From Rebecca billardiae RCC1528 (Eukaryota > Haptophyta), in the NCBI GenBank assembly GCA_965240325.2, contig OZ251226.1, positions 3,286,001-3,350,000 on the forward strand: a DNA stretch of 64,000 nucleotides, given 5' to 3'. Positions 29,082 to 39,969 of this stretch are shown in pieces. Position numbers and translations under genes: made by a program. The notes beneath the pieces were generated by a model. It was given only the letters and a program-made list of their open reading frames with translations, was not told the origin of the DNA and made no database searches. How positions within the stretch are numbered: the stretch's first letter is position 1; each line of letters begins with the position of its first letter.

Positions 29082-31636
29082 ATGAGAAATCTCGTCAAAT
29101 CTCGCCGCCGCCATTTTCTGCCGATTATTTTACGCGGCCCGCGATTCGCTTCGGCCGTCGAAGGCCGGACGATGACGACGGGAGGCGCAACGCGCATGGC
29201 CGCGTTGGTCGCGTGCGTCGTGCTGCTGCCGCGGGCGGGGCTCGGGATCGAGCGCATGGCGCCTCTTCACCGGCGCACCGCTTTCAACCCCGCGCTCGGC
29301 CGGCCGAGTGCGGCGCCGAGCGGCGCGTGCGGCCGGCCGCGGCCGCACGCGCCGCACGCGCTAGGCTCCAAGAAGAAGGGCAAGCGCAAGTTCCGCGGCG
29401 GCATGGACTGGGACGACGCGCGGCTGTACGACGAGTGGATCAAAGCCGGCGCGCCCGACGAGTTCGACTTCCGCGACATCGACGAGATCGACCTCGACGC
29501 GCCGCCCGACACGCCGAGCCAGCTCGCGCTCGCGGACGAGGCGCAGGAGGACGAGCTGGCGGCGCAGCTGCGCAGGCGGGGCGCGGGGTCGGGGGTGGAC
29601 GCGCGGGGGCAGCAGGCGGGGCCGGGGCCACCGCCTGGCGCCGGCTGGGAGGCCGCCGTGCCCGGCGGCGGCGGCACGCCCGTCAGGCGGAGCGCGGAGC
29701 CACCCGCGCGCGCTGCGAGCGGCGCCGAGGCGTCAGAGCTCGCGATCGCGCAGGCGCTGGCGAGCACGCGCGCGGCCGCGAGCGCCGATGCCGCCGCCGC
29801 CGCCGCCGCCCCCGCCGCCGGTGCCATCCCTCCCGAGGTCGAGGCCGAGCTGCTGCGCGCGGCCGCGCCACCGGGCGGCGCGCGCGCGGGCGGTGCCGCT
29901 GAGCCCGCGGCCGGTGCCGAGGCCGAGCCGACGGAGGCGCTGCGCATGCCCGGGTGGGAGCGCGTCGGGCAGCACGCGTGGGCGCGGGCGGAGGCGCGCG
30001 AGCCCCGGCCGCCCGCACCGCCGCCCGCCTTCTCCGTCCCCGTGCCGCCCTCCCTCCGCCAGCACATCCTCGCGCGCGAGGCGGGCGGCGTGGAGCCGCA
30101 GCCGCTGTGGCCGCAGACGCACTGGCGAGCGTGCTGGGTGAGCGCGACGGACGCGGTGCAGGCGCGCTGCCTGCGCGCGACGTGGGCGAACTTCAACGTC
30201 AAGATCGCCGCCAACTTTGACGACCTGCCCGCGCTCGCCTCCGACAGCTACGGCGGCGAGGGCGTCGGCGGCGCGGCGGGCGGCGCGGCCGAAGCGGCGG
30301 CGGCCGCGCCCGGCGCCGCCGAGCCAAGCCTCGCAGAGGAAGCGCTGCTGCGCGCGGAGATGGCGCACGTGGCGACGGGGCTGCCCGCGCTGGCGGACGC
30401 GACCTCGGTCGAGCTGCTTCCCAACCCGGACGCGCGCACGAACAAGCAGTATGTCTTCCGCGGCGAGGTGCGAGCGGGCGGCGCGTGCCCGCGGCCGTGC
30501 GCGGCGCGGCTGTGTGCGGCGCGGCGCGGCTGTGCTGTGCGCTGCTCTGAGCTGAACCCCCCTGGCTGCGCGCGCGCGCGCGCGTATGGCGCAGGTGGAT
30601 GGGCGCGTGGACGACCTGATCCTCAAGCTACGCCCGCTCTCCGCGCCCAACCGCGCCGCCCTCTTCCACTCCGCCGTCGCCTTCAGCAACGGCACCCACC
30701 GCGTGCTCGCTGACGGCATGTGCGCGGCCGCGCTCACGGTCGCCAACTCGACGATGGCGACGATCTCGCGCACGGGCGCGTACGACGCGATGCTGGAGAA
30801 GCTGGCGGAGGAGTTTGGGCTACCGTTCACCGGGCCGAACGTCGAGTCGGGCGGCACGGGCGAGGTCGTCCTCCCCTCCGAGCGCCGCCCGGCGGGCAAG
30901 GAGCTGCCTGGCGCGCGCATGCTGCGCGAGCGCGTGCTCCGAGACGGCAAGGTTCTGGACTCCGGCATGCTCAAGGTGTCCTCCTTCCTCAACCACCAGG
31001 TGCGCGCGGGCGCAGGGGGGCACGCGCGCGGCGCGGCGCGGCGCCCTCGCGCGCTCCCCCGCACGAGCGCCCCCTCCGCCCCCTCCGCCCCCTTTCGCCC
31101 CCCCGCAGGTGGACGTGGGGCTGATCGAGGCGTGCGGGGAGGAGCTGGCGGTGCGGCTGGAGCGCACGATGCCCTCCAAGATCCTCACCGTCGAGGCGAC
31201 CGGGCTGATCCCCGCGATCTTCGTCGGGCGGCACCTCGGCGTGCCCGTCGTGTTCGCGCGCAAGTCCCGGCCGATGACCATCTCCGACGCGTACTCCGTC
31301 TCGTACCGCTCGGCGACCAAGGGCACCATCCAGGAGCTGGTCGTGTCGGAGGAGTACCTGGCCGCCTCGGACCGCGTGCTGCTCATCGACGACTTCCTCG
31401 CGGGCGGCTCGACGGCGGAGGCGCTCTTCAAGCTGATCAAGATGGCGAACGCCAAGGTGGTCGGCGTGGGCGTGCTGATCGAGAAGCTCACCGCCTCGGG
31501 CCGCGCCTTCCTCTCCGGGTACGAGGTGCAGATGGAGTCGCTCGTCAAGGTGGCGATGCTCGAGGGCGGGCGCATCGACGTGCTCGACGAGCCGCCCTTC
31601 ATCGTGCCGCCCTCGCGCGACGACGCGCCCAGCTGA
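29082..31636 (+). CDS. Plastid-type precursor: unknown domain fused to xanthine phosphoribosyltransferase
   Basis: Exons 29082-30467, 30595-30999 and 31109-31636 give 772 residues from the first ATG. Another plausible start is 29196 (MAALVACVVLLPRAGLG), which looks like a signal peptide ahead of a basic/Ser-Pro transit-like region, suggesting plastid import. Residues ~100-560 contain acidic and Ala-rich linkers and an unrecognised domain (WPQTHWRACWVSATDAVQ; YVFRGEVDGRVDDLILKLRP; ALTVANSTMATISRTGAYD). Residues ~570-760 closely resemble bacterial Xpt: RVLRDGKVLDSGMLKVSSFL NHQ, ILTVEATGLIPAIFVG, VFARKSRPMT, and the PRPP-binding loop VLLIDDFLAGGSTAEAL. Xpt converts xanthine plus PRPP to XMP. The bacterial-type domain in a eukaryotic gene suggests endosymbiotic or lateral origin. 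Both introns are phase 0. Confidence 0.82.
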
Positions 31637-32335
31637 GGGCGCGCCGCGCACCAGACGGAGCGGAGCGCGCGCCGCGCGCGCTGAGAGCCGAGCCAACGGT
31701 CGCGGCACCAGCGCCGCGCGACTTTAGACAGCACGGCGCGCGTCTGAATACGGACCCGCGGCCCCGCCCGGCCCGCCCGCCACTGTGCGCGGGTGGCGGG
31801 CGGCGCCCGCGCGCCGCCGCCGGCGCAGCGACATGCAGCAGCGGCTAGACGCGGGACCTTGTCTGTTGACTCTGCACAGTGAGTCCGGGTGCTGTCGTCG
31901 TTGCCACTCATCAGTCGTCATCATCATCCGACGACGATATGATGACGATATATCAGCATCAGCGCAATCATCATCGGTCCGGTCGCGTTACTACACTACT
32001 GCAGACTGCTGCTCAAGACGACTATCCAGCTGCTGAGACTACGACTGCATCACGAACTGACAAACCGGAACTGACGAGTCTGACGAAGGCCACGATGACG
32101 AAGGCGATGGGGCGCGGAGGCCCAGGCCCAGGGTGAGTACGTAGACTTGATGATGATGATAATCTCGTCAGTGATGACTACGACAGTACGAATCTACGAT
32201 ATGATCGATGGCTCGTCGCGAATACCGCGCGCGACGCCCGTGGCCGTAGCGGGCGTAGGCGTATAATCGGTATATCAGTGTTGCCATCATCATCATCAGC
32301 ATATTCGGACATATGATCAGCATCGATCATCATCA
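31637..32335. other. Intergenic spacer with short ATC/GAT repeats
   Basis: 700 bp lie between convergent genes, enriched in ATCATC and GATGAT words (31918-31970, 32144-32160, 32285-32340). No gene or long repeat was seen. Confidence 0.55.
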
Positions 32336-34873
32336 TCAATTTGGCGACGATGATAAAGCCGAAGGAAGACGACGCGCATCAGCTCGGACGTCGTCGGAGG
32401 AAGACGCCGACGAGTCAGCGTTGGGCCGCGCAAAGCCGAATAAGCCGAAGCCACCGGGCGGGCGCGGGAGGGGTGGAGGTGTCTCCATCGCCGCCATCGG
32501 CGTGCATGGCTGAGCCGTCGCTGCCTGCTTCGAGCTCTGCGCCACCCCGGCCTCGACGGACGGCGGCGAGCCAAAGACAAACAGTCGAGGGCGGGCCTCG
32601 GCGGCGGCGGGAGCACTCGCGGCCAGCGGCGCGGTGGCGGAGGTCGATGACGCCGGCGGCGGCGAGCCAAACACGAAGACGCGCGCGCTGCCCGCCGTCT
32701 CGGAGGGCGAGGGACCAGACGGCGGTGCGGCCGAGGAGCTCGCCGGCGGAGTCGCGACTTGTGGCGGCTCGAACACGAACGGCGGCGGAGCGTCAGCCTG
32801 CGGCGGGATGGGAATGCCGAGCTTGCGCATGCCGTCGAGCACGCACGGGTGGCACCAGCCGTCATCGGCTGCTGCACCACACTCGCGGCAGCGCCTCATG
32901 CCAGCGCGGGAGGCGCACTTGGGGCAGCGCATGCCTCCGTCGATGCCCTCGCAAAGGCCGTCCTCCACCTCCTCGCCGCAATCCTCGCACACGGGGTCCG
33001 AGTCCGAGGGCGTCGGCTTGGGGCGGCCCACCGTAGGCCGGAGGTGCGGAGGGCGCGGCCGGTGGAGTGCCGCGCGCGCGCGCGCAAAGCGCACCATTGG
33101 GTCGTTGTGGAAGGCGGCGCCTTGCGTGCGCTCCCACCAGTCGCGCACGCGCGCGATCGCGTCAATGTCGTCTTCGCTGGGCGCCCGCTCCCACCACGGC
33201 TCGTCGATGCGCCGGTCGGGCAGCTGCCTGGAGACGAGTTCACGACCCGGACCGCCCGGCAGCCAGCGCATCGAGAGCTCGCCGCTGCCGATCAGCGCGC
33301 CGTCCAGGCCGCGCAGCTCTAGCCGCGCGCCGTTCTGCAGCAGGTAGAAGAGGAAGGAGCCGCGCCGGTACCAGCCCTCGATGATGTGCCCGAGGCGGCC
33401 GTACTGGCCTCTCGGCTTCGCATGCATCGCGTGCCAGCCGAGCTCAGCGCACAGGTCCTCCAGCATCATGATGCGGACCTCAGTAGCCCGACCGTATGAG
33501 AGCGCGCCCCTCAGCTCGAGCGACACTCGGATCTCGCACCAGCCACGGAGGCGGTCATTGTTGACGAGGTCGTTGACGAACAATACTGCGCACCCCTTGT
33601 TGCGGTAAACATGCCGAGCGGTCAAGACCACGCCGCGCTCGTCGACGTACTCCCCCTCGAGGAGCAGCGGGAACGCGCCTCGGCCGAGGGGCGGCTGCTG
33701 CGCACTGCGAGCGCCGTCTGCGGGCCTCGCGCCGTTGCATGCGCCGCAGCGCGGAGCTGCGAGATCGTTGAGCAGCGTGCACGCCGGGCACGCCCACGTG
33801 CCCCCCGCCTGCTCCCGCCCGCACGCCGCCTCGCCGAGCGCCGGCACCTCGACCGCCGCCTGCTCGGCCAGCAGCGTGCCGCTCCAGCGCGGCCACGCGC
33901 CCACGTCCGCGCGGAACCAGCCGCACTTTGGGCAGCCGTTGTCCACGGTGGCCGCGCCGTGGCGCTCGCCGTGGTGGCGGGCGAGGTCGTCGCACGCGAA
34001 GTGGTCGATCGGCCCGAAGCCGCAGCCGCCGCACTGCCGCGCGTTCGGCATCTGCTGCCGCAGCTGCCGCGCCAGCAGCTGGTTGGCGACGCGCGCGCGC
34101 TGCCCCGCCTGCACGGCGGCGCGCATCGCGAGCGCGTGCTCGTGGAGGGCCTGCTGCGCGTCGGCGTACACCTCGTCGTCGCGCACGCGCGCGCGCGCGC
34201 GCAGGTACTGCGCGAAGAGCGCCTCGTCCCCGTCGCAGTGCCGCGCGACCGTGAGGTCGTCGAAGGGCTCCGAGACGCAGCCGCACGCGCGCTGCGCGTC
34301 GGCCGGCTCGGACAGCTCGCCGCCCAGCACCTCGTCGAGCTCGGCGAAGAGGGCGGACGGCTCGTACGCGCGCCCGGCCGTCGGGCGGCGTCCCCACCGC
34401 GCGAGGTCGAGAGTGAACGGGCAGAGCACGCGCCCGCCGCGCGCGGCGAGCTGCTCGAAGGGCATCTCGTCCGAGCTCACGCGCCGCACCTCGCGCGCAA
34501 AGCACGTGGTGCACAGCAGGTGGCGCGCGACCGAGCTCTTGCACTGGACGCCGCAAGCCGTCGGCTCGGGCACCTCCTCCGCGCACAGATCGCAGATGGG
34601 CGGGGTCGGGGCGTCGCCGACTGCGCTGCCCTCGTCAGCGCGTGCGAGCACGCGACGCGCGCGGTCGACAGCGGTCGAATCGGCCACTGCAGCGAGCTCC
34701 TCGACGGCGGCGCGCAGGAGCTCCTGGCACATCGGCGTGTCTGGCTGTGCACGCCTGACGCCATCTGCGAGCGCAGTGAGCACGAGCGTCGCCGCGTGTG
34801 CCGGCGAGACGAGCTCGCCAAGGGAGATACAGCCATCTCCCTTGAGCTCGCCGACGTCGTCGTCGCGCAGCAT
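32336..34873 (-). CDS. Multi-zinc-finger protein: RING/RBR-like Cys clusters, RanBP2 zinc finger and FG-rich tail
   Basis: A single exon encodes 845 residues from the ATG of MLRDDDVGELKG. A RING-like cluster starts at ~93 (CDLCAEEVPEP, then LLCTTCFAREV and RVLCPF). A second cluster, CGGCGFGPIDHFACDDL with a HHGERHG segment and CPKCGWF, is the IBR-like arrangement common in algal RING-between-RING proteins. A RanBP2-type finger follows (WACPACTLLNDLAAPRCGAC, ~360-380). Its middle has a possible beta-rich domain (LLLEGEYVDERGVVLTARHV). Late CxxC pairs (CEDCGEEV, CPKCASRAGMRRCREC) precede a Pro/Ser tail with FVFGSPP and GFGLFGF repeats resembling nucleoporin FG sequences. A ubiquitin-related role is likely. 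Ligase activity is uncertain because the RING2 catalytic Cys cannot be assigned. Confidence 0.62.
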   Translation of the reverse strand: MLRDDDVGELKGDGCISLGELVSPAHAATLVLTALADGVRRAQPDTPMCQELLRAAVEELAAVADSTAVDRARRVLARADEGSAVGDAPTPPICDLCAEEVPEPTACGVQCKSSVARHLLCTTCFAREVRRVSSDEMPFEQLAARGGRVLCPFTLDLARWGRRPTAGRAYEPSALFAELDEVLGGELSEPADAQRACGCVSEPFDDLTVARHCDGDEALFAQYLRARARVRDDEVYADAQQALHEHALAMRAAVQAGQRARVANQLLARQLRQQMPNARQCGGCGFGPIDHFACDDLARHHGERHGAATVDNGCPKCGWFRADVGAWPRWSGTLLAEQAAVEVPALGEAACGREQAGGTWACPACTLLNDLAAPRCGACNGARPADGARSAQQPPLGRGAFPLLLEGEYVDERGVVLTARHVYRNKGCAVLFVNDLVNNDRLRGWCEIRVSLELRGALSYGRATEVRIMMLEDLCAELGWHAMHAKPRGQYGRLGHIIEGWYRRGSFLFYLLQNGARLELRGLDGALIGSGELSMRWLPGGPGRELVSRQLPDRRIDEPWWERAPSEDDIDAIARVRDWWERTQGAAFHNDPMVRFARARAALHRPRPPHLRPTVGRPKPTPSDSDPVCEDCGEEVEDGLCEGIDGGMRCPKCASRAGMRRCRECGAAADDGWCHPCVLDGMRKLGIPIPPQADAPPPFVFEPPQVATPPASSSAAPPSGPSPSETAGSARVFVFGSPPPASSTSATAPLAASAPAAAEARPRLFVFGSPPSVEAGVAQSSKQAATAQPCTPMAAMETPPPLPRPPGGFGLFGFARPNADSSASSSDDVRADARRLPSALSSSPN

Positions 34874-35070
34874 GTTCAATTTGGCGCGCAGTCGACCTTG
34901 ACGGGTGAGCAAGCGCAGTGCTGAACGGTGCTGAACAACGGTTCCGCGGCAAACCGGCGATCCAGATGACCAGAATGATCTGGAGCGGTTCAAACAAGGG
35001 AGGTCCGGGCCGGGAGCTCCCAGCGAGCGGCCAGCGCGACATCACTCCGAACTTTTCCCTGAGCGCCCTA

Positions 35071-37308
35071 CTCGGGCCGGGGGTTTGGCGGTAGCGAAGT
35101 TTGTCACTTTGACAGAATGTTTCAGCTTCGTCAGCGTGCGCTATTTTGAGCGCGCGCCTATGAAGGCAGCTGCTATTCAAAGGCGAGTCGCCTATGAAGC
35201 CGGCTCCTATGTGCGAATACCTTACAGGTACTTGGGAGCTGGCGCTCATAGGGCTTCACCGGCCGCGAGGCTGCGCCATGCCGCCCATCTGCACGTCGCC
35301 GAATCGGCCGCAAATCGGATGCGAGAGGCGAGGCGGAGGACGGCAGACATTCGCCATGAGCGTGGTGTCGATCCTTGTTGCGTGCGCCACCGTCGTGCTT
35401 GCTCCCGCCGCCGGGAAGCAGGCGCGCAAGCTGCCGTCCACGCAGGAGGACAATTCCTATCGTTCAAAGCATGCGCCGAGCTCTCAATCCAAGTACATGG
35501 CGGTTGGGCGACCCTCTCGCCGTTCGTGGACGCTGCCATACCGTACTGCGCGAACTCTTGCTGCTACCTGCTCCGCCCAGCTGGCACGAAGGTGGGGCGC
35601 GAGGCGTTCTACTGGCAGACGTCTGGCAGTAGACACCCTGACCTCGCAGCTGATGCTTCCCTCAGTGTGCTGTCCCAGTTGACAGACATGTCGTGGCTTG
35701 CGTCTCGGGGGCAGGTATTCATCTACCGTAGCGCTTCGCCGAGCTACGCCCTGCGCAAGCCGCCTCAGTGAGCGCCGCTCTGAAAGCCTCACCGACCTCT
35801 GCGTTCTATCGCGTGCCGTCTCACGCGTGATGCGGTTGAGCTGCCGTTGCACGCGGCGTGTGGCTCGAGCTCGCGCGGGGCTTGGCGACGCACACGTACG
35901 TGCGGAAAGCCGCATTGCTCTCGGCCTACGCCGCGCGCGTCCGCGCGATGGGCGCGGGCACGCTCACCGGTCAGCGCGCGCATGAGCTGCGCGCACTGAT
36001 CGCCGGTGAGCTCAGAGCTGCGCGCGCTGCCGGCAGTCATCCCTGCGAGTGCTGCGGGGCGAAGCGGCGGGCGAGGCGCCAGCAGGAAAGCTCGCAATCT
36101 TCGACTCAGCGTTCGTCATGCTGCCCCCGCTGCCACCTGACGCGATTGGCCTGCAGCTGAGGGCGCCAAGGCGACGCTGCGCCCGCTCCTAGGGGCAACC
36201 GGCGGCTGAGGACGAGTCGAGCGATGCAGTTTGACTATGAGCTGACCGTTGACGATGATGCTACGCGTACTACTACGACTGATGACGATTTTGACGCGCT
36301 GCTGGTCTCGGCGGTCATCAGCTGAGCCTGCGAGTGAGACTTGTTTCTCTCAATGCTGCCATCCGCCGCCGGATATGTGACTACATGTGAGCCCACGATT
36401 ATCACTTGAGCTCGGCGCCAGTCCCGATCGAAAGCAGCCTGAGCCTGAGGCCCCGGGCCCGGACGGGCAGACAGTCTGACAAGCTGCAGACGACTCGACG
36501 ATCAGCTGCAGAAAGATGATCACGGCGACATGATGATGATGGGCGCAGTCGCGGAAGGCCCACCTGCCACGGCCTACTTCAGGATGCGCAAAGGGGTGGT
36601 CAACATTAGATATCTGCTAAGGTGACAGGAGCTGTAGCCGCGGGCCGCAGCAGCGACGCGCAGCGCGCATGCATGCACACGCGCCTGACAGATGCTCCGG
36701 GCACGAATGATTGCCCTCAGCTCGACCCAGACGAGTTGAAGCATGGCAGAGTGGCGCCGTGCACACGTTCACATCGATGGCCTTGCGACCATACAGTCTT
36801 GCCTTGTACGCCCGCGAGGTCAAACCACAGCTGTGGCTTTGGATCAGGTCCGCCGAGCACCACCGCGGTACAGGCCCAAGCCTTGGCAGTGCGAGCAGTC
36901 CTCTTGAGTTCGGCGATCTGGAAAGCCTGCATCACCTGGCCCACAGCGCGCAGCATCGCGAAGCTGTGGGCCAGATTGATCCCCGCGCGAACAAGACCAA
37001 GAGCAATGCTCGCTACGTGTGAGCAGGTGCTGATTCTCCTACTGTACGGCACCCGCTCGGGAACTTGTGCCCCGGTCTCGACATCCGGGTATCGCCCGGA
37101 TCATGGGCCGGGGCATTGGCCGCCGCGCCGCCCGTCCCATCAACGCAACAATCGCAGCTGCGGCCTGCTGCACCTCCGGTCCCGCGTCCTCCCCCGGCGC
37201 GGCCATCACGTTGTGCGGCATGGGGATCGCGTCCGCAGTCCCGCGATTTTCCGAAAAACCGGCGGCCGATTTTTCGGAAAATCCTTACCACCAAACCCCC
37301 GGCCCGAG
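35071..37308. mobile_element. 2.2 kb inverted-repeat insertion nested in E3, TA-flanked
   Basis: The insertion starts CTCGGGCCGGGGGTTTGG and ends with the inverse. The matching arms (35066-35093 and 37286-37313) agree at 27 of 28 positions and are flanked by TA on both sides, as for a TA-targeting transposon. The E3 arm sequence resumes exactly outside it. A 39-bp hairpin (GATTTTCCGAAAAA and its inverse) lies at 37243-37283, just inside the right end. The interior has only short frames (for example 35085-35771 + and 36717-37052 -) with no recognised transposase, so the element is probably non-autonomous. Confidence 0.7.
35085..35771 (+). CDS. Hypothetical ORF within the nested insertion
   Basis: 228 codons. 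The second half (AELSIQVHGGWATLSPFV, AIPYCANSCCYLLRP, SWLASRGQVFIYRSASPSY) has protein-like composition. The first half is Arg/Ala-rich and may be non-coding. An overlapping frame starts at 35356 with a signal-peptide-like MSVVSILVACATVVLAPAAG. I recognise no family. It may be a captured gene fragment. Confidence 0.25.
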   Translation: MAVAKFVTLTECFSFVSVRYFERAPMKAAAIQRRVAYEAGSYVRIPYRYLGAGAHRASPAARLRHAAHLHVAESAANRMREARRRTADIRHERGVDPCCVRHRRACSRRREAGAQAAVHAGGQFLSFKACAELSIQVHGGWATLSPFVDAAIPYCANSCCYLLRPAGTKVGREAFYWQTSGSRHPDLAADASLSVLSQLTDMSWLASRGQVFIYRSASPSYALRKPPQ

Positions 37309-38483
37309 TAGGGCGGCGGCGGCGGCGAGGGCGAGTGCTCCCCTGGCGGGGCGCGCACGGGGCACGGCGCAGCGGGCGCGGATGTGCCCGCAGAGCCGGC
37401 GCGTGCGGACGGGCTGTTGCGGGAGAGCATCTGGCGACCTCCTGCGCCGCGCGTCTTGCGCCACGCCTCTTTCGCCTCGGCTCGGGGCAGCGCGCACGTG
37501 CGCGCCGCCTCAAGGCCAGCCTTGCCGCGCCGCAGCCGGCCGCACGCGCGCCGTGCGCGGCGCGGTCGGGAAGGAACGGGCGCTGCTGCCGGGCGAGATG
37601 GCGACACCATACGCGCACGCCATGCCGCCCCGCCACGCCTTGACGACCGTGTCGTCGGTCCGTTTGCATGCCTCTTTGACTTGTCACAAATGGCGTGCAC
37701 GGCCTCGCGGTCGTGACCCTTGTCGGGACGATCATTGAGACGCAGAACAGTGCCAGACGGGCGCGCGGGCTACTCCAGTGCGTGGATGTTCATCACTGCG
37801 TGGTCATGTAGAAGTGCGGAATGCGACGCTTTCCTCTCGCTGGTGCTCTTTCATCATCTTCTTCGAGCTCAGGTCTGGCTTGGCACTGATTCAAGCGATC
37901 AGCACTCGTCAACAGCTGTGCAGATCTATTGCCGTGCCCTGTCGCGGCATCGCGGGGCGGCATGGCGTGCGCGTATGGTGTCGCCATCTCGCCCGGCAGC
38001 AGCGCCCGTTCCTTCCCGACCGCGCCGCGCACGGCGCGCGCGCGGCCGGCTGCGGCGCGGCAAGGCTGGCCTTGAGGCGGCGCGCACGTGCGCGCTGCCC
38101 CGAGCCGAGGCGAAAGAGGCGTGGCGCAAGACGCGCGGCGCAGGAGGTCGCCAGATGCTCTCCCGCAACAGCCCGTCCGCACGCGCCGGCTCTGCGGGCA
38201 CATCCGCGCCCGCTGCGCCGTGCCCCGTGCGCGCCCCGCCAGCGGAGCACTCGCCCTCGCCGCCGCCGCCGCCGCCCGGCGCTCAGGGAAAACTTCGGAG
38301 TGATGTCGCGCTGGCCGCTCGCTGGGAGCTCCCGGCCCGGACCTCCCTTGGTTCAAAGTTCAAACATCAACGCGACCGGACTGTCATTGCCGACTCAGAC
38401 TGTCATTGCCGGACTGCCTGTGCCTCGGCGGCCAGCACCACGCCCGGCCGGCGCGCGGCTTGTTCGAGCGACGCGGCGTCATC

Positions 38484-39317
38484 ATGCCATCACTGAGCGC
38501 GCTCCTGTTGCTTGCCTCTTCGGGCATGGGCACGAGGCCCACGCTGGGTTCGATGCCTCGAGTTGTGCGCATCGCTGCGACACCGACCGCTCTTCTCGTC
38601 ATTGGCTCAGCGCCGCGCGCCGCAGCAGCGGCCGCGGCTGCACACGTGCCAGCTCTCGTGGACTGCACGAATGGAGCCGTGTCCCTGATGAACAACGTGC
38701 GCATCCCAGCGACGCTGCTGGCGAGCGCTGCAGTCGGCTCGCTCTTCGTCGGCTTCGACTCGCCGCGAGGTCGCAGCCCTCTGCCTCGGCTCATTCACAC
38801 CCTGCTGGTCACGGTGGCGTTGTCGCTCGAGTTCTCCGCTGTGTTCATCGCGACCTCGACTTCAGTCCGCCTGCTGGCTGGCCACTACAACCCCATGGCG
38901 AGCGACGTGGTGAGCATGCTCCGCCGTGAGTTCGAGGTGCACTACCTCGGCGTGCGCCTGCACTTCTTCACGGGCTTGATCTCCTTCATGGCATCACTCG
39001 CGCTGCGTGCATGGGCGTCGCTGCCTCGCGACATTGGCCTGGGCCCGTCGCTGATCCTGGTGGCGACATGCTTGCACCTCGTCCAGCAGTTCAACGCGAC
39101 GGTGCATTACTACGCAGGCTTCTTTCACATGTGGGCCAGGTTCCTCTACCTGTACGGCATGCAGATGGTGACAAAGAAGTCTGCGGCGGGGATCGCCTCC
39201 GTCGCATTTGCCGCTGCCGGGCTCATCGCCATCGTGCGGACCATTTTGTTCGAGTTAGCGCGACGAAGCACTGCGGCTGCGGCGGCTGACGACAGTACCA
39301 TTAGCAAGCAGCAGTGA
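38484..39317 (+). CDS. Small membrane protein (about four TM segments), unknown
   Basis: 277 residues from the ATG of MPSLSALLLLASSGMG. A hydrophobic Ala-rich leader could be a signal or plastid signal anchor. Membrane segments follow near RIPATLLASAAVGSLFVGF, HTLLVTVALSLEFSAVFIA, LHFFTGLISFMASLALRAW, and two C-terminal ones including VAFAAAGLIAIVRTILFEL. Between them lies a hydrophilic HYNPMASDVVSMLRREFEVH loop and NATVHYYAGFFHMW. I recognise no family. The start codon is only 126 bp from the end of element E3, so the transposon borders or includes its promoter. Confidence 0.6.
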   Translation: MPSLSALLLLASSGMGTRPTLGSMPRVVRIAATPTALLVIGSAPRAAAAAAAAHVPALVDCTNGAVSLMNNVRIPATLLASAAVGSLFVGFDSPRGRSPLPRLIHTLLVTVALSLEFSAVFIATSTSVRLLAGHYNPMASDVVSMLRREFEVHYLGVRLHFFTGLISFMASLALRAWASLPRDIGLGPSLILVATCLHLVQQFNATVHYYAGFFHMWARFLYLYGMQMVTKKSAAGIASVAFAAAGLIAIVRTILFELARRSTAAAAADDSTISKQQ

Positions 39318-39688
39318 CGATGCGGTTTCATTGCTGATGCCGACTGATGCTGAGGTGCTATACTGTGACGCCGGGCTCCGCAGCTCGTCCGCGCGGTCCG
39401 CGCCCCGGACGGCCCCGGACACGGCCCGCGCGGCCGGGCCGGCGGGCCGCGGGCGCGGCCGCGCGGCGCGCCGCGCGGGCCGCCCGGGTCACTCACTTTA
39501 TTGACGACGACTCGATCCCCGGCCCCCAGCAGCTCCATGCTAGCTCCAACTCACTCGGCCGACTCGCCGGCGGCCGCCGGGTCCGCGGGTCGGGCTCGGG
39601 GTACCCCGTGTCGCGCGGAGTCGGGAGTAACTACGTCTACTGCTACTGAGATACAGCAGCGCAGACTGAGGCTTCACTAAATCACGAC
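39318..39688. other. Intergenic spacer with very GC-rich palindromic stretch
   Basis: 370 bp lie between the membrane-protein gene and the LTR element. 39395-39490 is almost pure GGCC/CGCG sequence able to form strong hairpins. No gene was seen. Confidence 0.5.
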
Positions 39689-39969
39689 TGTTAGACTGAA
39701 GAAGAAGCGTGGGTGCTCCCTACCGCGCGTGTGGGCGATAGGTCCACCGGAAGCGACCAGGCGGGGCTAGGACCGCCCCGAAGGGGCGAGGCAGACGGGA
39801 TCACATGACGGATGAAGGGTGGCGGGCAGCCCCAAACCCAGGGTTTGGGGCTCCGGACTGGCCGAGATAGTGTCGCCTCGTGCCTCCGCCGGTACGTACG
39901 GGTAGATGTGGAAACTTACCCGCGACTCCTGTGGAACGGTGTCACCGAGGACTGGTGCCCAGTCTGACA
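39689..39969 (-). repeat. 3' LTR (minus-strand orientation)
   Basis: 281-bp LTR, near-identical to 40878-41160. It contains an internal CCCCAAACCCAGGGTTTGGGG palindrome-like hairpin at about 39831-39851. Confidence 0.9.

Larger units (their letters stand above)
34995..38350. mobile_element. Foldback/MULE-like element E3, split by a nested insertion
   Basis: Ends are of the E2 type (CAAGGGAGGTCCGGGCC... and its inverse), with GTTCAAA target duplications at 34988-34994 and 38351-38357. The left arm is 34995-35068 plus 37311-~37640, and the right arm is ~37945-38350. The central segment is in the opposite orientation to E1 and E2. Removing the insertion restores a ~1.1 kb element. Confidence 0.8.
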
